Shown: positions 8,901 through 16,429, numbered from the stretch's first letter. The stretch is DNA of 64,000 bases from CBDCCT01 sp965214995 (GCA_965214995.1 CBDCCT010000002.1:1302001-1366000), one strand, 5' to 3'. Program-made: numbers and translations. Notes: a model not told the origin generated them from the letters alone.

Positions 8901-8929
8901 ATATTAACCACCTAGCTAGTTAAAATCAA
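8901..8929 (-). promoter_or_regulatory. Promoter of GntR gene with embedded dyad operator
   Basis: Read on the minus strand: TTGATT, 17-nt spacer, TAATAT, 5 nt, then ATG, giving a leaderless transcript. The spacer region holds TTAAC-N10-GTTAA (8904-8923), a good candidate for self-repression. Confidence 0.7.
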
Positions 8930-9017
8930 GGGCCGGTTTCGTTACCGCTCTCCTTTTGTCAGCTCTCACTATCGCCTCTTTAACATTTTGCAAAAGGAGG
9001 AGTGATAAGCTTGAGGC

Positions 9018-9941
9018 GTGCCCGGTATAGACGCTCCCCTCGGTGTTTTCGACTCCGGCGTGGGCGGGCTTACCGTGCTGAGCGCGCTGCAGAAAGCCTT
9101 ACCCTTTGAACAGTTCATCTACCTTGGCGACACGGCGAGGGTGCCTTACGGGGGCAAGCCGCTCGAGATGGTGCGCACGTTCGCTTTAGAAATTTCCCAC
9201 GAACTTCTCCGCCGGGGCGTCAAGGGCGTCGTCGTCGCCTGCAACACCGCCGCAGCGGCGAGTCTGCCCGACTTGGCCGCCGCGCTGCCCGTGCCCGTCT
9301 GGGGCGTGATCGAACCGGGCGTGGCCGCGGCGCGGCGCGTGGTGTCTAAGGGCAGAGTCGGGGTGCTGGGGACGGTGGGGACGCTCCGCTCGGGGGCCTA
9401 CCAGCGGGGGCTCAAAGCTGCGGGTTTGGAGGTTTGGGCGAAGGCCTGTCCTTTATTCGTGCCGATTGTCGAGGAGGGCGTCGCGGACGGGGCCATCGCC
9501 AAGCTTGTTGCGGAGCACTATTTAGGAAACCGCCCGGCGTTGGGGGCCGTTATTCTGGGCTGTACCCACTATCCCGCGCTCAAAAGCGTGTTGCACGAGA
9601 CTCTGGGGCCGACGGTGGCTCTGCTCGACTCGGCGGAGGAAACGGCGAGCGTCGTCGCGCGGGACTTACATACCCTTTCCCTCGCCCGCCCCGCCACGTC
9701 AGCCGCGCGTGGCACCGTTCACCACCCTGTCTACCACCCTGTCCACCACCTAGTCAGCGGCGACGTGCCCTCCTACCTCCACACCGCTAGAATCCTCGGC
9801 GGCCCCGCCGGAACGGTCGAGCGCATCCACTGGCGCGGCTCGGACACCGAAGAGAAGGGCGTAACGGGCATGTTTCATACCGACGCGTTTGACGCCAAGG
9901 GTGAGCTTGAGACCCTGATAGACTCCTATAAAAAGTTATGA
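9018..9941 (+). CDS. murI: Glutamate racemase
   Basis: A 307-residue cofactor-independent racemase that makes D-glutamate for peptidoglycan. The GVFDSGVGGLTV start, the first catalytic Cys in VVACNTAAA and the second in LGCTHYPAL are all present. GTG at 9018 is the only sensible start because a TGA precedes it in frame; an AAAGGAGG lies about 16 nt upstream, which is far. Near residues 230-245 there is a low-complexity insertion rich in His, Pro and Val encoded by near-repeats of CACCCTGTC, unusual for the family. It is the first gene of a murI-rph-rdgB operon. Confidence 0.93.
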   Translation: MPGIDAPLGVFDSGVGGLTVLSALQKALPFEQFIYLGDTARVPYGGKPLEMVRTFALEISHELLRRGVKGVVVACNTAAAASLPDLAAALPVPVWGVIEPGVAAARRVVSKGRVGVLGTVGTLRSGAYQRGLKAAGLEVWAKACPLFVPIVEEGVADGAIAKLVAEHYLGNRPALGAVILGCTHYPALKSVLHETLGPTVALLDSAEETASVVARDLHTLSLARPATSAARGTVHHPVYHPVHHLVSGDVPSYLHTARILGGPAGTVERIHWRGSDTEEKGVTGMFHTDAFDAKGELETLIDSYKKL

Positions 9942-9950
9942 GACCAAACC

Positions 9951-10664
9951 ATGAGACAAAACCGGCTTGACCAGCAGGTAAGAGACATCACCGTGACCCC
10001 GAACTACAACCGCTACGCCGAGGGCTCGGCGCTCGTCGCGTGGGGGCACACGACGGTGTTGGCAACGGTGAGCATCGAGAATAAACTGCCGCCGCACCTG
10101 CGGAACAACAAGGGGCAACGCGCGGGCTGGCTCACCGCCGAATACGCGCTCCTGCCCCGAGCGACGCACGAACGTTCCCAACGCGAACGGCTCTATTCGG
10201 GCGGGCGCACGCAGGAGATTCAGCGGCTCATCGGGCGCGCGCTAAGGAGCGTGACCGACTTGTCGCTTTTCGCCAACAAAACCTTGACTGTAGACGTAGA
10301 CGTGCTCCAGGCGGACGGCGGCACGCGCTGCGCGGGCATCTTGGCGGGCTACGCCGCGCTGCACGAGGCGGCGAACCGGCTCGTGCATGATGGCAAACTC
10401 AACGAGTGGCCGCTCACGCACGAGCTCGCCGCGGTGAGCGTCGGGGTGGTGGCGGGCCGCGTGCTCGTCGATCTGGAATATAGCGAGGACGTGGTGGCCG
10501 AGGTGGACCTCAACGTGGTCGGCACCGCCGACGGTGCGCTCGTCGAAGTCCAGGGCGGCGGCGAGGAGCGGCCCGTCCCCGCCGAGCTGTACGTGGGGCT
10601 CGTGGCCTCAGGTCTCACGGCGGTGGGAACGATTCTGGAGCGCGTCCGCCCGCAACTCGCATGA
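9951..10664 (+). CDS. rph: Ribonuclease PH
   Basis: A 237-residue phosphorolytic 3'-5' exoribonuclease that trims tRNA 3' ends, normally as a hexamer. The R-x-D-Q-x-R-D-I start, the EYALLPRATHER segment, SGGRTQEIQRLIGR, DVDVLQADGGTR and the EVQGGGEERP motif near the C-terminus are all typical. It begins 9 nt after murI and overlaps the next gene by 4 nt, so the three genes are translationally linked. Confidence 0.95.
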   Translation: MRQNRLDQQVRDITVTPNYNRYAEGSALVAWGHTTVLATVSIENKLPPHLRNNKGQRAGWLTAEYALLPRATHERSQRERLYSGGRTQEIQRLIGRALRSVTDLSLFANKTLTVDVDVLQADGGTRCAGILAGYAALHEAANRLVHDGKLNEWPLTHELAAVSVGVVAGRVLVDLEYSEDVVAEVDLNVVGTADGALVEVQGGGEERPVPAELYVGLVASGLTAVGTILERVRPQLA

Positions 10665-11281
10665 AAGAACTTGTGTTGGCTACCGCCAACGAGGGCAAGG
10701 TGCTCGAGTTCCGCCAAACTCTAGCAACCACATCCCTCACCCTCCTGTCCGCCTCCGAGGCGGGCGTGACGGCGTTTCCCGAGGAGACGGGCGGGAGCTA
10801 TGAAGAAAACGCGCTCGGTAAGGCCGCGCACGTAGCGCTCCGTACCCGGCTGCCAAGTTTGGGAGATGATTCGGGGCTCGAGGTGGACGCGCTTGACGGC
10901 GCGCCGGGTCTCTATTCCGCGCGTTTCGGCGGCAAGGTCGGGAGCGGCGAGCGTATTGCCTACCTTCTCGCCAAGCTGCGCCGGGTGCCGAAAGAGGCGC
11001 GGGGGGCGCGTTTTGTCTGCGTGCTCGTGCTCGCCACACCCAACGGCGGGATGTGGACTTTTCGGGGGGAGAGTGAGGGAAGGCTGCTCGAGGGCCCGCG
11101 CGGCGAGAGCGGTTTTGGTTACGACCCCATTTTTTACTCACCCAAACTTGGCAAGACCTTTGCCGAGGCCACGCCCGAAGAAAAACGCCGCGTGAGCCAC
11201 CGGGGGCGCGCGCTTCAAACCTTCCGCGCTTGGCTTAGCACACCCCAAGCTGCAAAAGTGTTTGAGGAAGGAGCGCAGTAG
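10661..11281 (+). CDS. rdgB: Non-canonical purine NTP pyrophosphatase (RdgB/HAM1)
   Basis: A 206-residue house-cleaning enzyme that hydrolyses XTP, ITP and dITP to monophosphates, preventing their incorporation into nucleic acids. The LATANEGKVLEF start, the ENALGKAAH helix, LGDDSGLEVDALDGAPGLYSARF and GFGYDPIF followed by SHRGRAL are hallmarks of the family. The start ATG overlaps the rph stop as ATGA. Association of rph with rdgB is common in bacteria. Confidence 0.95.
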   Translation: MKELVLATANEGKVLEFRQTLATTSLTLLSASEAGVTAFPEETGGSYEENALGKAAHVALRTRLPSLGDDSGLEVDALDGAPGLYSARFGGKVGSGERIAYLLAKLRRVPKEARGARFVCVLVLATPNGGMWTFRGESEGRLLEGPRGESGFGYDPIFYSPKLGKTFAEATPEEKRRVSHRGRALQTFRAWLSTPQAAKVFEEGAQ

Positions 11282-11309
11282 AACTTACCAGCTACTATGG
11301 TTTTCTAAC

Positions 11310-11762
11310 TCACCCCTTCGCCCTCTCGACCAGAGCCGCGAGTCTCTCTTCAAAGCTGAAGGGGCCGAGGGGCTCGAGAACAATTTGCCGAAAATCCTTA
11401 TGGCCTGGGTTGAGCAGGACGTTATGACTTTCGGGCGCGACAACCGACGGGACGCGCAGGGCTGCGCTCTGCGCCTCGCGGACCCAGGCGTCACCGTACG
11501 CCCGCGTGGCCTCTTTGCTGTGAACGTCCAGGCCAGCGGGCGCGTCAAGCGCGAGTGCCTCGGCAAAGGTGCAGCGGTAGAGGCTGTACCCCTGCAAGCT
11601 CGCGTAGACCTCCCAGCCCGCCAAGATTTCCAGCGCGGCCAAAGCGGCGTGTTCGGCTGTATAGACCATAAACGTCCCCTCACCATTCCAGCGCCCCGGC
11701 GCGCCGCGCGGTCTAAAGGCGGCGCTCGAGCTTTCGGTAAACGCTAAGCGGTACGTCTTCAA
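11310..11762 (-). CDS. RES-domain toxin (NAD+-degrading type)
   Basis: A 150-residue RES-family protein. RES toxins deplete cellular NAD+ and are neutralised by a cognate Xre/MbcA/ParS-type antitoxin. The family's Arg-x-Gly-Gly/Ala-Arg-Trp-Asn block appears as FRPRGAPGRWNGEG, followed by the Y-T-A-E segment and a C-terminal Gln/His-containing strand, matching the name-giving Arg, Glu and Ser residues. It lies 23 nt downstream of the antitoxin gene on the same strand. GC content and CTCGAG sites look like the host, so the module is long established. It is convergent with rdgB. Confidence 0.85.
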   Translation of the reverse strand: MKTYRLAFTESSSAAFRPRGAPGRWNGEGTFMVYTAEHAALAALEILAGWEVYASLQGYSLYRCTFAEALALDAPAGLDVHSKEATRAYGDAWVREAQSAALRVPSVVAPESHNVLLNPGHKDFRQIVLEPLGPFSFEERLAALVERAKG

Positions 11763-11785
11763 AACATGTCCTCAAAGGTATGTTC

Positions 11786-12220
11786 TCAAAGAAAAGTGCC
11801 GTCCTCCAAGGCGGTGAGCATGTTCTGGAGTTTGCCGACCCCCACACGCGTGGCGAGCAGGTCTATGGGTCTAGCCCCGTCCAGCGCAACCTTAGGGCTA
11901 ACAAACCACGCCTCAGCCCCCGCCTGCCCGAGCACGCTTGCCACGCGGGCGAACAGGGTCAAGGCGCTGTGGGTGCGGTCTAAGAGTTCAACGTTCATCG
12001 CCGGGTTCTTGCTCTTGCGCGAGCGGCTGATGCCCAGAACGCCCAGCGCCTCGGTCTTGCTGACGCCGAGCAGGTCGGCGAGCCGCGCCAAAACCCTGTC
12101 CACCGACGGCTCGCCCACCGTGGTCTGGTTGAGAACGGCGTCCGCCACGCCCTCCGGTGTTGTAGACAGCACCTGCGCGAAGAGGGCGTCGCGGGTTTGG
12201 GCGAAAGGAATCTGTGCCAT
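11786..12220 (-). CDS. Xre/MbcA/ParS-type antitoxin of the RES toxin
   Basis: A 144-residue antitoxin. The C-terminal half matches the DUF2384 antitoxin/toxin-binding domain (GAEAWFVSPKVALDGARPIDLL followed by GVGKLQNML), and the N-terminal half carries a helix-turn-helix-like segment (LADLLGVSKTEALGVLGISRS). It precedes the toxin gene as in known pairs and probably represses the operon. The ATG at 12220 is preceded by a TACAGT box at 7-nt distance; an upstream in-frame TTG at 12247 is less likely. Confidence 0.83.
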   Translation of the reverse strand: MAQIPFAQTRDALFAQVLSTTPEGVADAVLNQTTVGEPSVDRVLARLADLLGVSKTEALGVLGISRSRKSKNPAMNVELLDRTHSALTLFARVASVLGQAGAEAWFVSPKVALDGARPIDLLATRVGVGKLQNMLTALEDGTFL

Positions 12221-12227
12221 GTTCAAC

Positions 12228-12233
12228 ACTGTA
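12228..12233 (-). promoter_or_regulatory. -10 box TACAGT of Xre antitoxin gene, leaderless layout
   Basis: On the minus strand TACAGT is followed by 7 nt and the ATG at 12220. Confidence 0.5.
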
Positions 12234-12296
12234 GCATGAACTTTCAACGTTACCTAAACCTGATCGGTTTGTATAGATTCAGAAATGTGTCAGCGT

Positions 12297-13443
12297 CCTC
12301 ACTACGGGGACAAAAGTTTAAGACAGTGGTTGAGGCTGATGGGCGCGGGAGAGTTACCGGCAAGAATGGCTGAACGTAAAGCGTCAAGACCGCGCCTAAA
12401 GTAGCTTTTGGGCAGGTAGCCATGTGCTTTTACTCTGAGCGGGCGCTGCTCATAACACCACTCACCCACCAAATGAGCCCAAGTAAAAGCGAGTGCTAAA
12501 AGGGCTAGCAGCGTGTTGAGCCGCGCTGGGGTAGTCAAGTGGGTGTCTTCTAGGTTGAAGCCGCGCGTCTTGAGAGCGGAAAAGAGCGTTTCAATTTGCC
12601 AACGTTTTGAATAACGTAGTAAGGCTTTGTCGGGTTCGGCGTTGCAGACCAGCACCACCAATTCGCCCTCCTTGCTTTTAGTCACGGCTAGGTGGAGGTG
12701 TAAGTCGAAGACCCGGCAACGCTTGGGGCAGATGTAAACCTCCTGGGGTTTGAGGTGGTCATAGCGTTGTTTGGCTGAACGGCTTCGACCTTTTGAGCCG
12801 ATGCCGGTGTTGTTACGCACCCGCATCACGAAGACGAGCTTACGCTGCTTGAGACCTTTGAACCAGTCGTTACCTGTAAACTCCCTATCCGCCACGATAG
12901 CCTCAACATTCTCGGCTTCAACAAGCGTCAGTACCTTATCTACCAGTGCCAGGCGCTCTGCCGTATCGCTGTTGCCCTTCTTGTCGAGCAACACCCACAG
13001 CAACGGGAAAGCAAGTCCCTTGTAAGCCACTCCGAGCATCAAGATGTTGATGCAGACGCCGCCCAGCTCCCAGGTGGTGCGGTCGAGCGTCAACACCAAG
13101 CCATCCCTAATAGGCAACAACGCCAACATCAGCCGCGCAAAACACTCGCCCTCTAGGTTCACCGTCCCGAAAAACCTTTTGATGCGCTTTTCGTTCGACT
13201 CCGTTAGCACCCGCGGATTCAGCGCGCTCGCTACCGTCGTCATGCTTACCCCACGCACCACGACGACCGCCATCACAAATTTGGCGATGAAGCCGATTCT
13301 AGCCCCATGCAGAGGTAGATACGTTTGCAGTTTCTTCTGAAGTTCGTTACGCTTGTGCATAAGCCAGTCCTTTGACAGTGGTTTCGTTCGCACCTAAACT
13401 ATGTCATAGACTGGCTTATCTCGCTTTTGTCCCGGTAGTGAGG
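12297..13443 (-). mobile_element. IS4-family insertion sequence, complete
   Basis: The element is 1147 bp with 20-bp terminal inverted repeats: CCTCACTACGGGGACAAAAG at 12297-12316 and the complement of CCTCACTACCGGGACAAAAG at 13424-13443, one mismatch. It is flanked by a 7-bp direct repeat TCAGCGT (12290-12296 and 13444-13450), the expected target duplication. One transposase gene fills it. It contains no CTCGAG site by eye, unlike flanking host DNA, suggesting recent arrival. It sits at the 3' end of the cassette array, inside a probable attC. Confidence 0.93.
12302..13360 (-). CDS. IS4-family DDE transposase
   Basis: A 352-residue transposase. The catalytic triad is visible as Asp in LTLDRTTWELG, Asp in AIVADREF, and Glu in the IS4 signature Y-x2-R-x3-E-x6-K (YSKRWQIETLFSALK). 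An AAAGGA 7 nt before the ATG at 13360 supports that start over the upstream GTG at 13393. The stop codon lies inside the left terminal inverted repeat. The frame is intact, so the element may be active. Confidence 0.92.
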   Translation of the reverse strand: MHKRNELQKKLQTYLPLHGARIGFIAKFVMAVVVVRGVSMTTVASALNPRVLTESNEKRIKRFFGTVNLEGECFARLMLALLPIRDGLVLTLDRTTWELGGVCINILMLGVAYKGLAFPLLWVLLDKKGNSDTAERLALVDKVLTLVEAENVEAIVADREFTGNDWFKGLKQRKLVFVMRVRNNTGIGSKGRSRSAKQRYDHLKPQEVYICPKRCRVFDLHLHLAVTKSKEGELVVLVCNAEPDKALLRYSKRWQIETLFSALKTRGFNLEDTHLTTPARLNTLLALLALAFTWAHLVGEWCYEQRPLRVKAHGYLPKSYFRRGLDALRSAILAGNSPAPISLNHCLKLLSP

Positions 13444-13475
13444 TCAGCGTCCTTTGCAGCAACTGGTTGAAGAGG

Positions 13476-14057
13476 TCAAAAGGGTTGCCCTTTGTAATAC
13501 TGATTCATTTTCTGCGCATGTTCAGATGAATAGACGCCTAATTTTTGTGCCAGAGTTGTTGCGAAGTCAACATAGCCATTGGGCATTGCGGTGATAATGT
13601 TCTCGCTCTCAACGCAAGGCAGATCGATATACTCTGACTTTTCCCAGAACCTTGCGGTAAATTTGACAACTTCTTCTGGGGCATATTTGGTGGTGTAGTT
13701 ATGGGTCACCTGATGTCCTTGCAATATTCCACTGTCAGCAAGAACTACGACACCAGCACAAATGCCCCCGATAACCAAGCCCACAGCGTGAGCTTTTGAG
13801 ACAAGTTCTCGCACCGCAACCTCACCAACGATGCTATCTGGATTTCCACCTGGCACGAGTAAAGCTACATAGTTCTCGAGCTGGACATCATTAAAAGACA
13901 AATGAGGTTCTAATTTCAAACCCGAAGCGTCGGTATGAACAGCGTTATTGGTCGTTACAACTTCAACGGGAAAGGCTTGTCCAAGAATTTCAACAGCCAG
14001 CATCGTCTCAAAGGAGATGCAGCCTGGGTAAAGCATAAGCAAAACTTTTTTAGACAT
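13476..14057 (-). CDS. DJ-1/PfpI family protein (integron-like cassette gene 3)
   Basis: A 193-residue class I glutamine-amidotransferase-like protein. The nucleophile elbow is GGICAGVVVLADSGIL with the conserved Cys, and the VPGG turn precedes it, as in ThiJ/PfpI proteins. Known members include isonitrile hydratases, chaperone-like and protective hydrolases; which applies here cannot be told. GC content is well below the neighbours. The ATG at 14057 has an AAAGG 5 nt upstream. It lies on the same strand as the next two genes and is bounded by attC-like sites, so I read it as a cassette gene. Confidence 0.8.
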   Translation of the reverse strand: MSKKVLLMLYPGCISFETMLAVEILGQAFPVEVVTTNNAVHTDASGLKLEPHLSFNDVQLENYVALLVPGGNPDSIVGEVAVRELVSKAHAVGLVIGGICAGVVVLADSGILQGHQVTHNYTTKYAPEEVVKFTARFWEKSEYIDLPCVESENIITAMPNGYVDFATTLAQKLGVYSSEHAQKMNQYYKGQPF

Positions 14058-14076
14058 GGGCACCTTTCACAGAGGG

Positions 14077-14175
14077 CTTTAACGACCCAAGCTCAGCCAC
14101 GCCGGACCAGTGACGTGATCCGCGAAAGCGGAACTGCCAACACCAGCCGACATTGGCTGCAGCGGATAGTTAGGT
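14077..14175 (-). other. attC-like recombination site A (between cassette genes 2 and 3)
   Basis: Read on the minus strand, R'' is ACCTAAC, L'' is GCTGCAGCC, L' is GGCTGAGC and R' is GTTAAAG, 99 bp in all. L'' equals the complement of L' plus one extra G, the extrahelical base typical of attC hairpins. R'' plus flank (TGACACCTAAC) is perfectly complementary over 11 nt to the R' G plus the 5' end of its own cassette (GTTAGGTGTCA at 14554-14564), exactly what a circular cassette requires. Confidence 0.8.
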
Positions 14176-14181
14176 GTCACA

Positions 14182-14550
14182 TCAAATAATCTCTTGGATT
14201 TCAGCATTCTGCTGCGCCAGATACTTGTTTAAAAGTTCCCACCGCTTGAGACGCGAACTATGGTAGGCATCACACAACGGCTGCACCGCGTCGCGTTGCG
14301 AATCGTCCATCTGCCTCAAACTTGCGATAATCACTGCTGAATCCAAATCCCCAATGCGCTGCAATGTATCACCCAGCCATGCCAATTCTGCTTGGTGTCC
14401 GCCGCTCAACAAATAATCCGCGAAATCTCCCTCCATCTCATAATAAATGTCGAGGTCGTTCACAACAAAAACATCTCGCTCAAGCGAAGAAAGAGACTCA
14501 AAACTTTTGAGGCCACGATTATAAAGCTCTATTAGGTTGAGGCGCGTCAT
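14182..14550 (-). CDS. Hypothetical protein (integron-like cassette gene 2)
   Basis: A 122-residue soluble acidic protein of mostly helical character. The segment YYEMEGDFADYLLSGGHQAEL followed by LQRIGDLDSAVII faintly recalls the DUF4375/DMP19 C-terminal fold, but I would not assign it. The ATG at 14550 lies 7 nt after the attC R' box GTTAGGT, so translation begins almost at the cassette boundary; an in-frame GTG at 14559 overlaps the boundary. Low GC and absence of CTCGAG separate it from the host genes. Confidence 0.7.
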   Translation of the reverse strand: MTRLNLIELYNRGLKSFESLSSLERDVFVVNDLDIYYEMEGDFADYLLSGGHQAELAWLGDTLQRIGDLDSAVIIASLRQMDDSQRDAVQPLCDAYHSSRLKRWELLNKYLAQQNAEIQEII

Positions 14551-14557
14551 ACTTGAC

Positions 14558-14671
14558 ACCTAACGCTTGAGATGACGTGGGGCGAAACCGCCACCAAGCC
14601 CGTTAAGGTTTAACGGACAAGATTGATAACAAAGTCGCTGTTTCGCCCTCACGTCCATTGATTTATTCGAT
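14558..14671 (-). other. attC-like recombination site B (between cassette genes 1 and 2)
   Basis: On the plus strand the arms GACGTGGGGCGAAAC (14574-14588) and GTTTCGCCCTCACGTC (14640-14655) pair perfectly except for one extra base, the attC extrahelical base. R' is a consensus GTTAGGT (minus strand, 14564-14558). The R'' box (ATCGAAT) is off consensus, but its surrounding 9 nt are complementary to the 5' end of cassette 1 (TTCGATGCC at 15142-15134). A second small hairpin, CCGTTAA-GGT-TTAACGG, lies in the central spacer. Confidence 0.8.
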
Positions 14672-14682
14672 GCCGCCGTCAT

Positions 14683-15138
14683 TCACAATGCGCTTTTAAT
14701 AACTTTTTCATACTCGACCTTATCAAACACGATGGAATTTAGACTTTCATATCCGTCAAAATATACTTCGTCAAGGTAATTACTCTCGTATCCAAAATCA
14801 CGCCAAATGATTTCATTTCCAATTTGCTCAATCACTGCCGAAACTGCACCGCAACCTAAACCACCACATTCAGGACGAACATACAAGCTACGCCGATTAT
14901 CTGGAAAGTCAGAAGGTTCTTCAAGCAAAAGCCGACGCACAGATTTTACGTTTTCTTCGGCAACAAACCAGCCAAGCGGAGAAATTAAATCGCTGTCAAT
15001 AATCTCCGATAAAGGCTTATCGTCAACAACAAAATCAAGAAAATCGCGCTGTGTTTTGCCTCCGCCACCTTCACGGCGTTTCCACTCCAGACGAAGAACT
15101 GATGTTTTCACGTCTTCTAGCATATCACTACGAGGCAT
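14683..15138 (-). CDS. Hypothetical protein (integron-like cassette gene 1)
   Basis: A 151-residue protein of unknown function. The C-terminal half has a CGGLGCGAVSAVIEQ segment with paired cysteines followed by an aromatic and acidic stretch, a pattern I have seen in uncharacterised small proteins but cannot name. A longer frame extends upstream to 15264, but the cassette boundary (GTTCGAT, 15143-15137) overlaps the ATG at 15138, so the true gene should begin there. A GATAAT hexamer about 10 nt upstream could serve as a promoter for the array. Confidence 0.65.
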   Translation of the reverse strand: MPRSDMLEDVKTSVLRLEWKRREGGGGKTQRDFLDFVVDDKPLSEIIDSDLISPLGWFVAEENVKSVRRLLLEEPSDFPDNRRSLYVRPECGGLGCGAVSAVIEQIGNEIIWRDFGYESNYLDEVYFDGYESLNSIVFDKVEYEKVIKSAL

Positions 15139-15294
15139 CGAACTATTGATTATCAGACATTTGTCCAATAAAATTCTTGTAAGGGTACTTTTGCGACAAG
15201 CTGGGGCGTAACTCAGCCTCATAGCTATTCGCCACAATCCCCTCTCATGAATGATGTCAGACATACGCTACATCTTAAACACTAATGATGTTCC

Positions 15295-16350
15295 CTAAAT
15301 TTGCACCGTCACCCGCGCGCCGTCGCCCAACAGATGCACCGCGTCTGAAAAACGCAAGACCCGCGACTGGTAGCCCATCGAGACGGTGTGGGTGCGCGCG
15401 CCATTTTTGAAAAAGCGCACGCCCTTCAAGATATCGCCGTCGGTAATGCCCGTGGCGCTAAAGACGATGTTGTCGCCCGGCGCTAGGTCCTGCGTGCTGT
15501 AGACCCGCTCGGCGCTCGCGCCCATCGCCTCGAGCCTCTCCCTTTCCCCATCATTACGCGGCTTGAAGCGCCCTTGAATCTCGCCGCCCAAACACTTGAC
15601 CGCCGCGGCGGCGAGCACGCCCTCGGGCGCGCCGCCTATGCCCATGACCGCGTGGACGTTGGTCCCGCGCACCGCCGCCGCGAGCGCCGCGATTACGTCG
15701 CCGTCGCCGATGAGCTTGACGCGCGCCCCCGCCTCACGCACCTGCTTGAGCAGCGCCTCATGCCGCGGGCGGTCCAAAATCACGATGGTGAGGTCTTCGA
15801 CCGCGCGGTCCAAGCTCTGCGCGATGGCGCTCAAGTTGGCCGCCACCGGCCAAGTCAAATCCACCTTGCCCACCGCGGGCGGCCCGACGATGAGCTTTTC
15901 CATATAGGTGTCGGGGGCCTGAAACAGCCCGCCCTTTTCGGCCAGGGCGATGACCGCGACCGAGTTGCTCACCATCCGCGCGGTGATGCCCGTGCCCTCG
16001 ACCGGGTCCACCGCGATGTCGATTTTCCACGCGCCCTCGCCGCCCCGGCCCACCTTTTCGCCGATAAAGAGCATCGGCGCTTCGTCGCGCTCGCCCTCGC
16101 CGATGACGATTTCGCCGTCGATGTCGAGCTCGTTCAGAACGCGGCGCATCGCGTCGGTGCCGGCCTGGTCGACCAAGTCCGAGTCGCCCTTGCCCGCCAC
16201 CCGGCTCGCGGCAATCGCCGCCTGCTCGGTGACGCGCACCGTGTCGAGCACCAGCGCCCGCTCCATGTCCATCGCCGCGCCCCTTTTCGCACCAGAAGAT
16301 TTTGCTTTCCCCTTCGCCGCCTGTTTGGGTGTTTTCTTTGTGGCTGTCAT
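15295..16350 (-). CDS. glpX: Fructose-1,6-bisphosphatase class II
   Basis: A 351-residue metal-dependent phosphatase of the GlpX type, converting fructose 1,6-bisphosphate to fructose 6-phosphate in gluconeogenesis. Diagnostic segments include ALVLDTVRVTEQAAIAAS, the metal site GEGERDEAPML with DPVEGT, and VMGIGGAPEGVLAAAA followed by ATGITDGD. The N-terminus is Lys/Ala rich and about 25 residues longer than usual; the internal MDMERAL Met is a possible alternative start. The ATG at 16350 is chosen because a CACAAT -10-like box lies 7 nt upstream. Together with transaldolase it supports sugar-phosphate metabolism. Confidence 0.92.
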   Translation of the reverse strand: MTATKKTPKQAAKGKAKSSGAKRGAAMDMERALVLDTVRVTEQAAIAASRVAGKGDSDLVDQAGTDAMRRVLNELDIDGEIVIGEGERDEAPMLFIGEKVGRGGEGAWKIDIAVDPVEGTGITARMVSNSVAVIALAEKGGLFQAPDTYMEKLIVGPPAVGKVDLTWPVAANLSAIAQSLDRAVEDLTIVILDRPRHEALLKQVREAGARVKLIGDGDVIAALAAAVRGTNVHAVMGIGGAPEGVLAAAAVKCLGGEIQGRFKPRNDGERERLEAMGASAERVYSTQDLAPGDNIVFSATGITDGDILKGVRFFKNGARTHTVSMGYQSRVLRFSDAVHLLGDGARVTVQI

Positions 16351-16429
16351 TGGGCCCATTGTGACACAGCAGCCCAAAGGGGCGCGCGTTGTACCTCTCT
16401 TTTCTTTGGACGTGGCTACCAGGATTCCT

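Larger units (their letters stand above)
12242..13472 (-). other. Third attC-like site, interrupted by the IS4-family element
   Basis: Read on the minus strand, a CTTCAAC box (13466-13472) lies 3 nt after the stop codon of the DJ-1-like gene, and a GTTGAAA box (12242-12248) lies beyond the insertion sequence. They are complementary at 6 of 7 positions. Without the IS and one copy of its 7-bp duplication the site would be close to 80 bp long, within the attC size range. The internal L boxes pair only weakly, so this site is less certain than the other two. Confidence 0.45.

Noticed and set aside
11310..12248. Xre/RES pair as a fourth integron cassette
   Set aside because: It lies on the same strand as the cassettes and starts just after a GTTGAAA box, but its GC content and CTCGAG sites are host-like and I find no matching attC end after the toxin gene.
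15139..15264. N-terminal 42-residue extension of cassette gene 1
   Set aside because: The integron boundary GTTCGAT lies at the ATG at 15138, so the upstream part of the frame belongs to the flanking DNA and not to the cassette.
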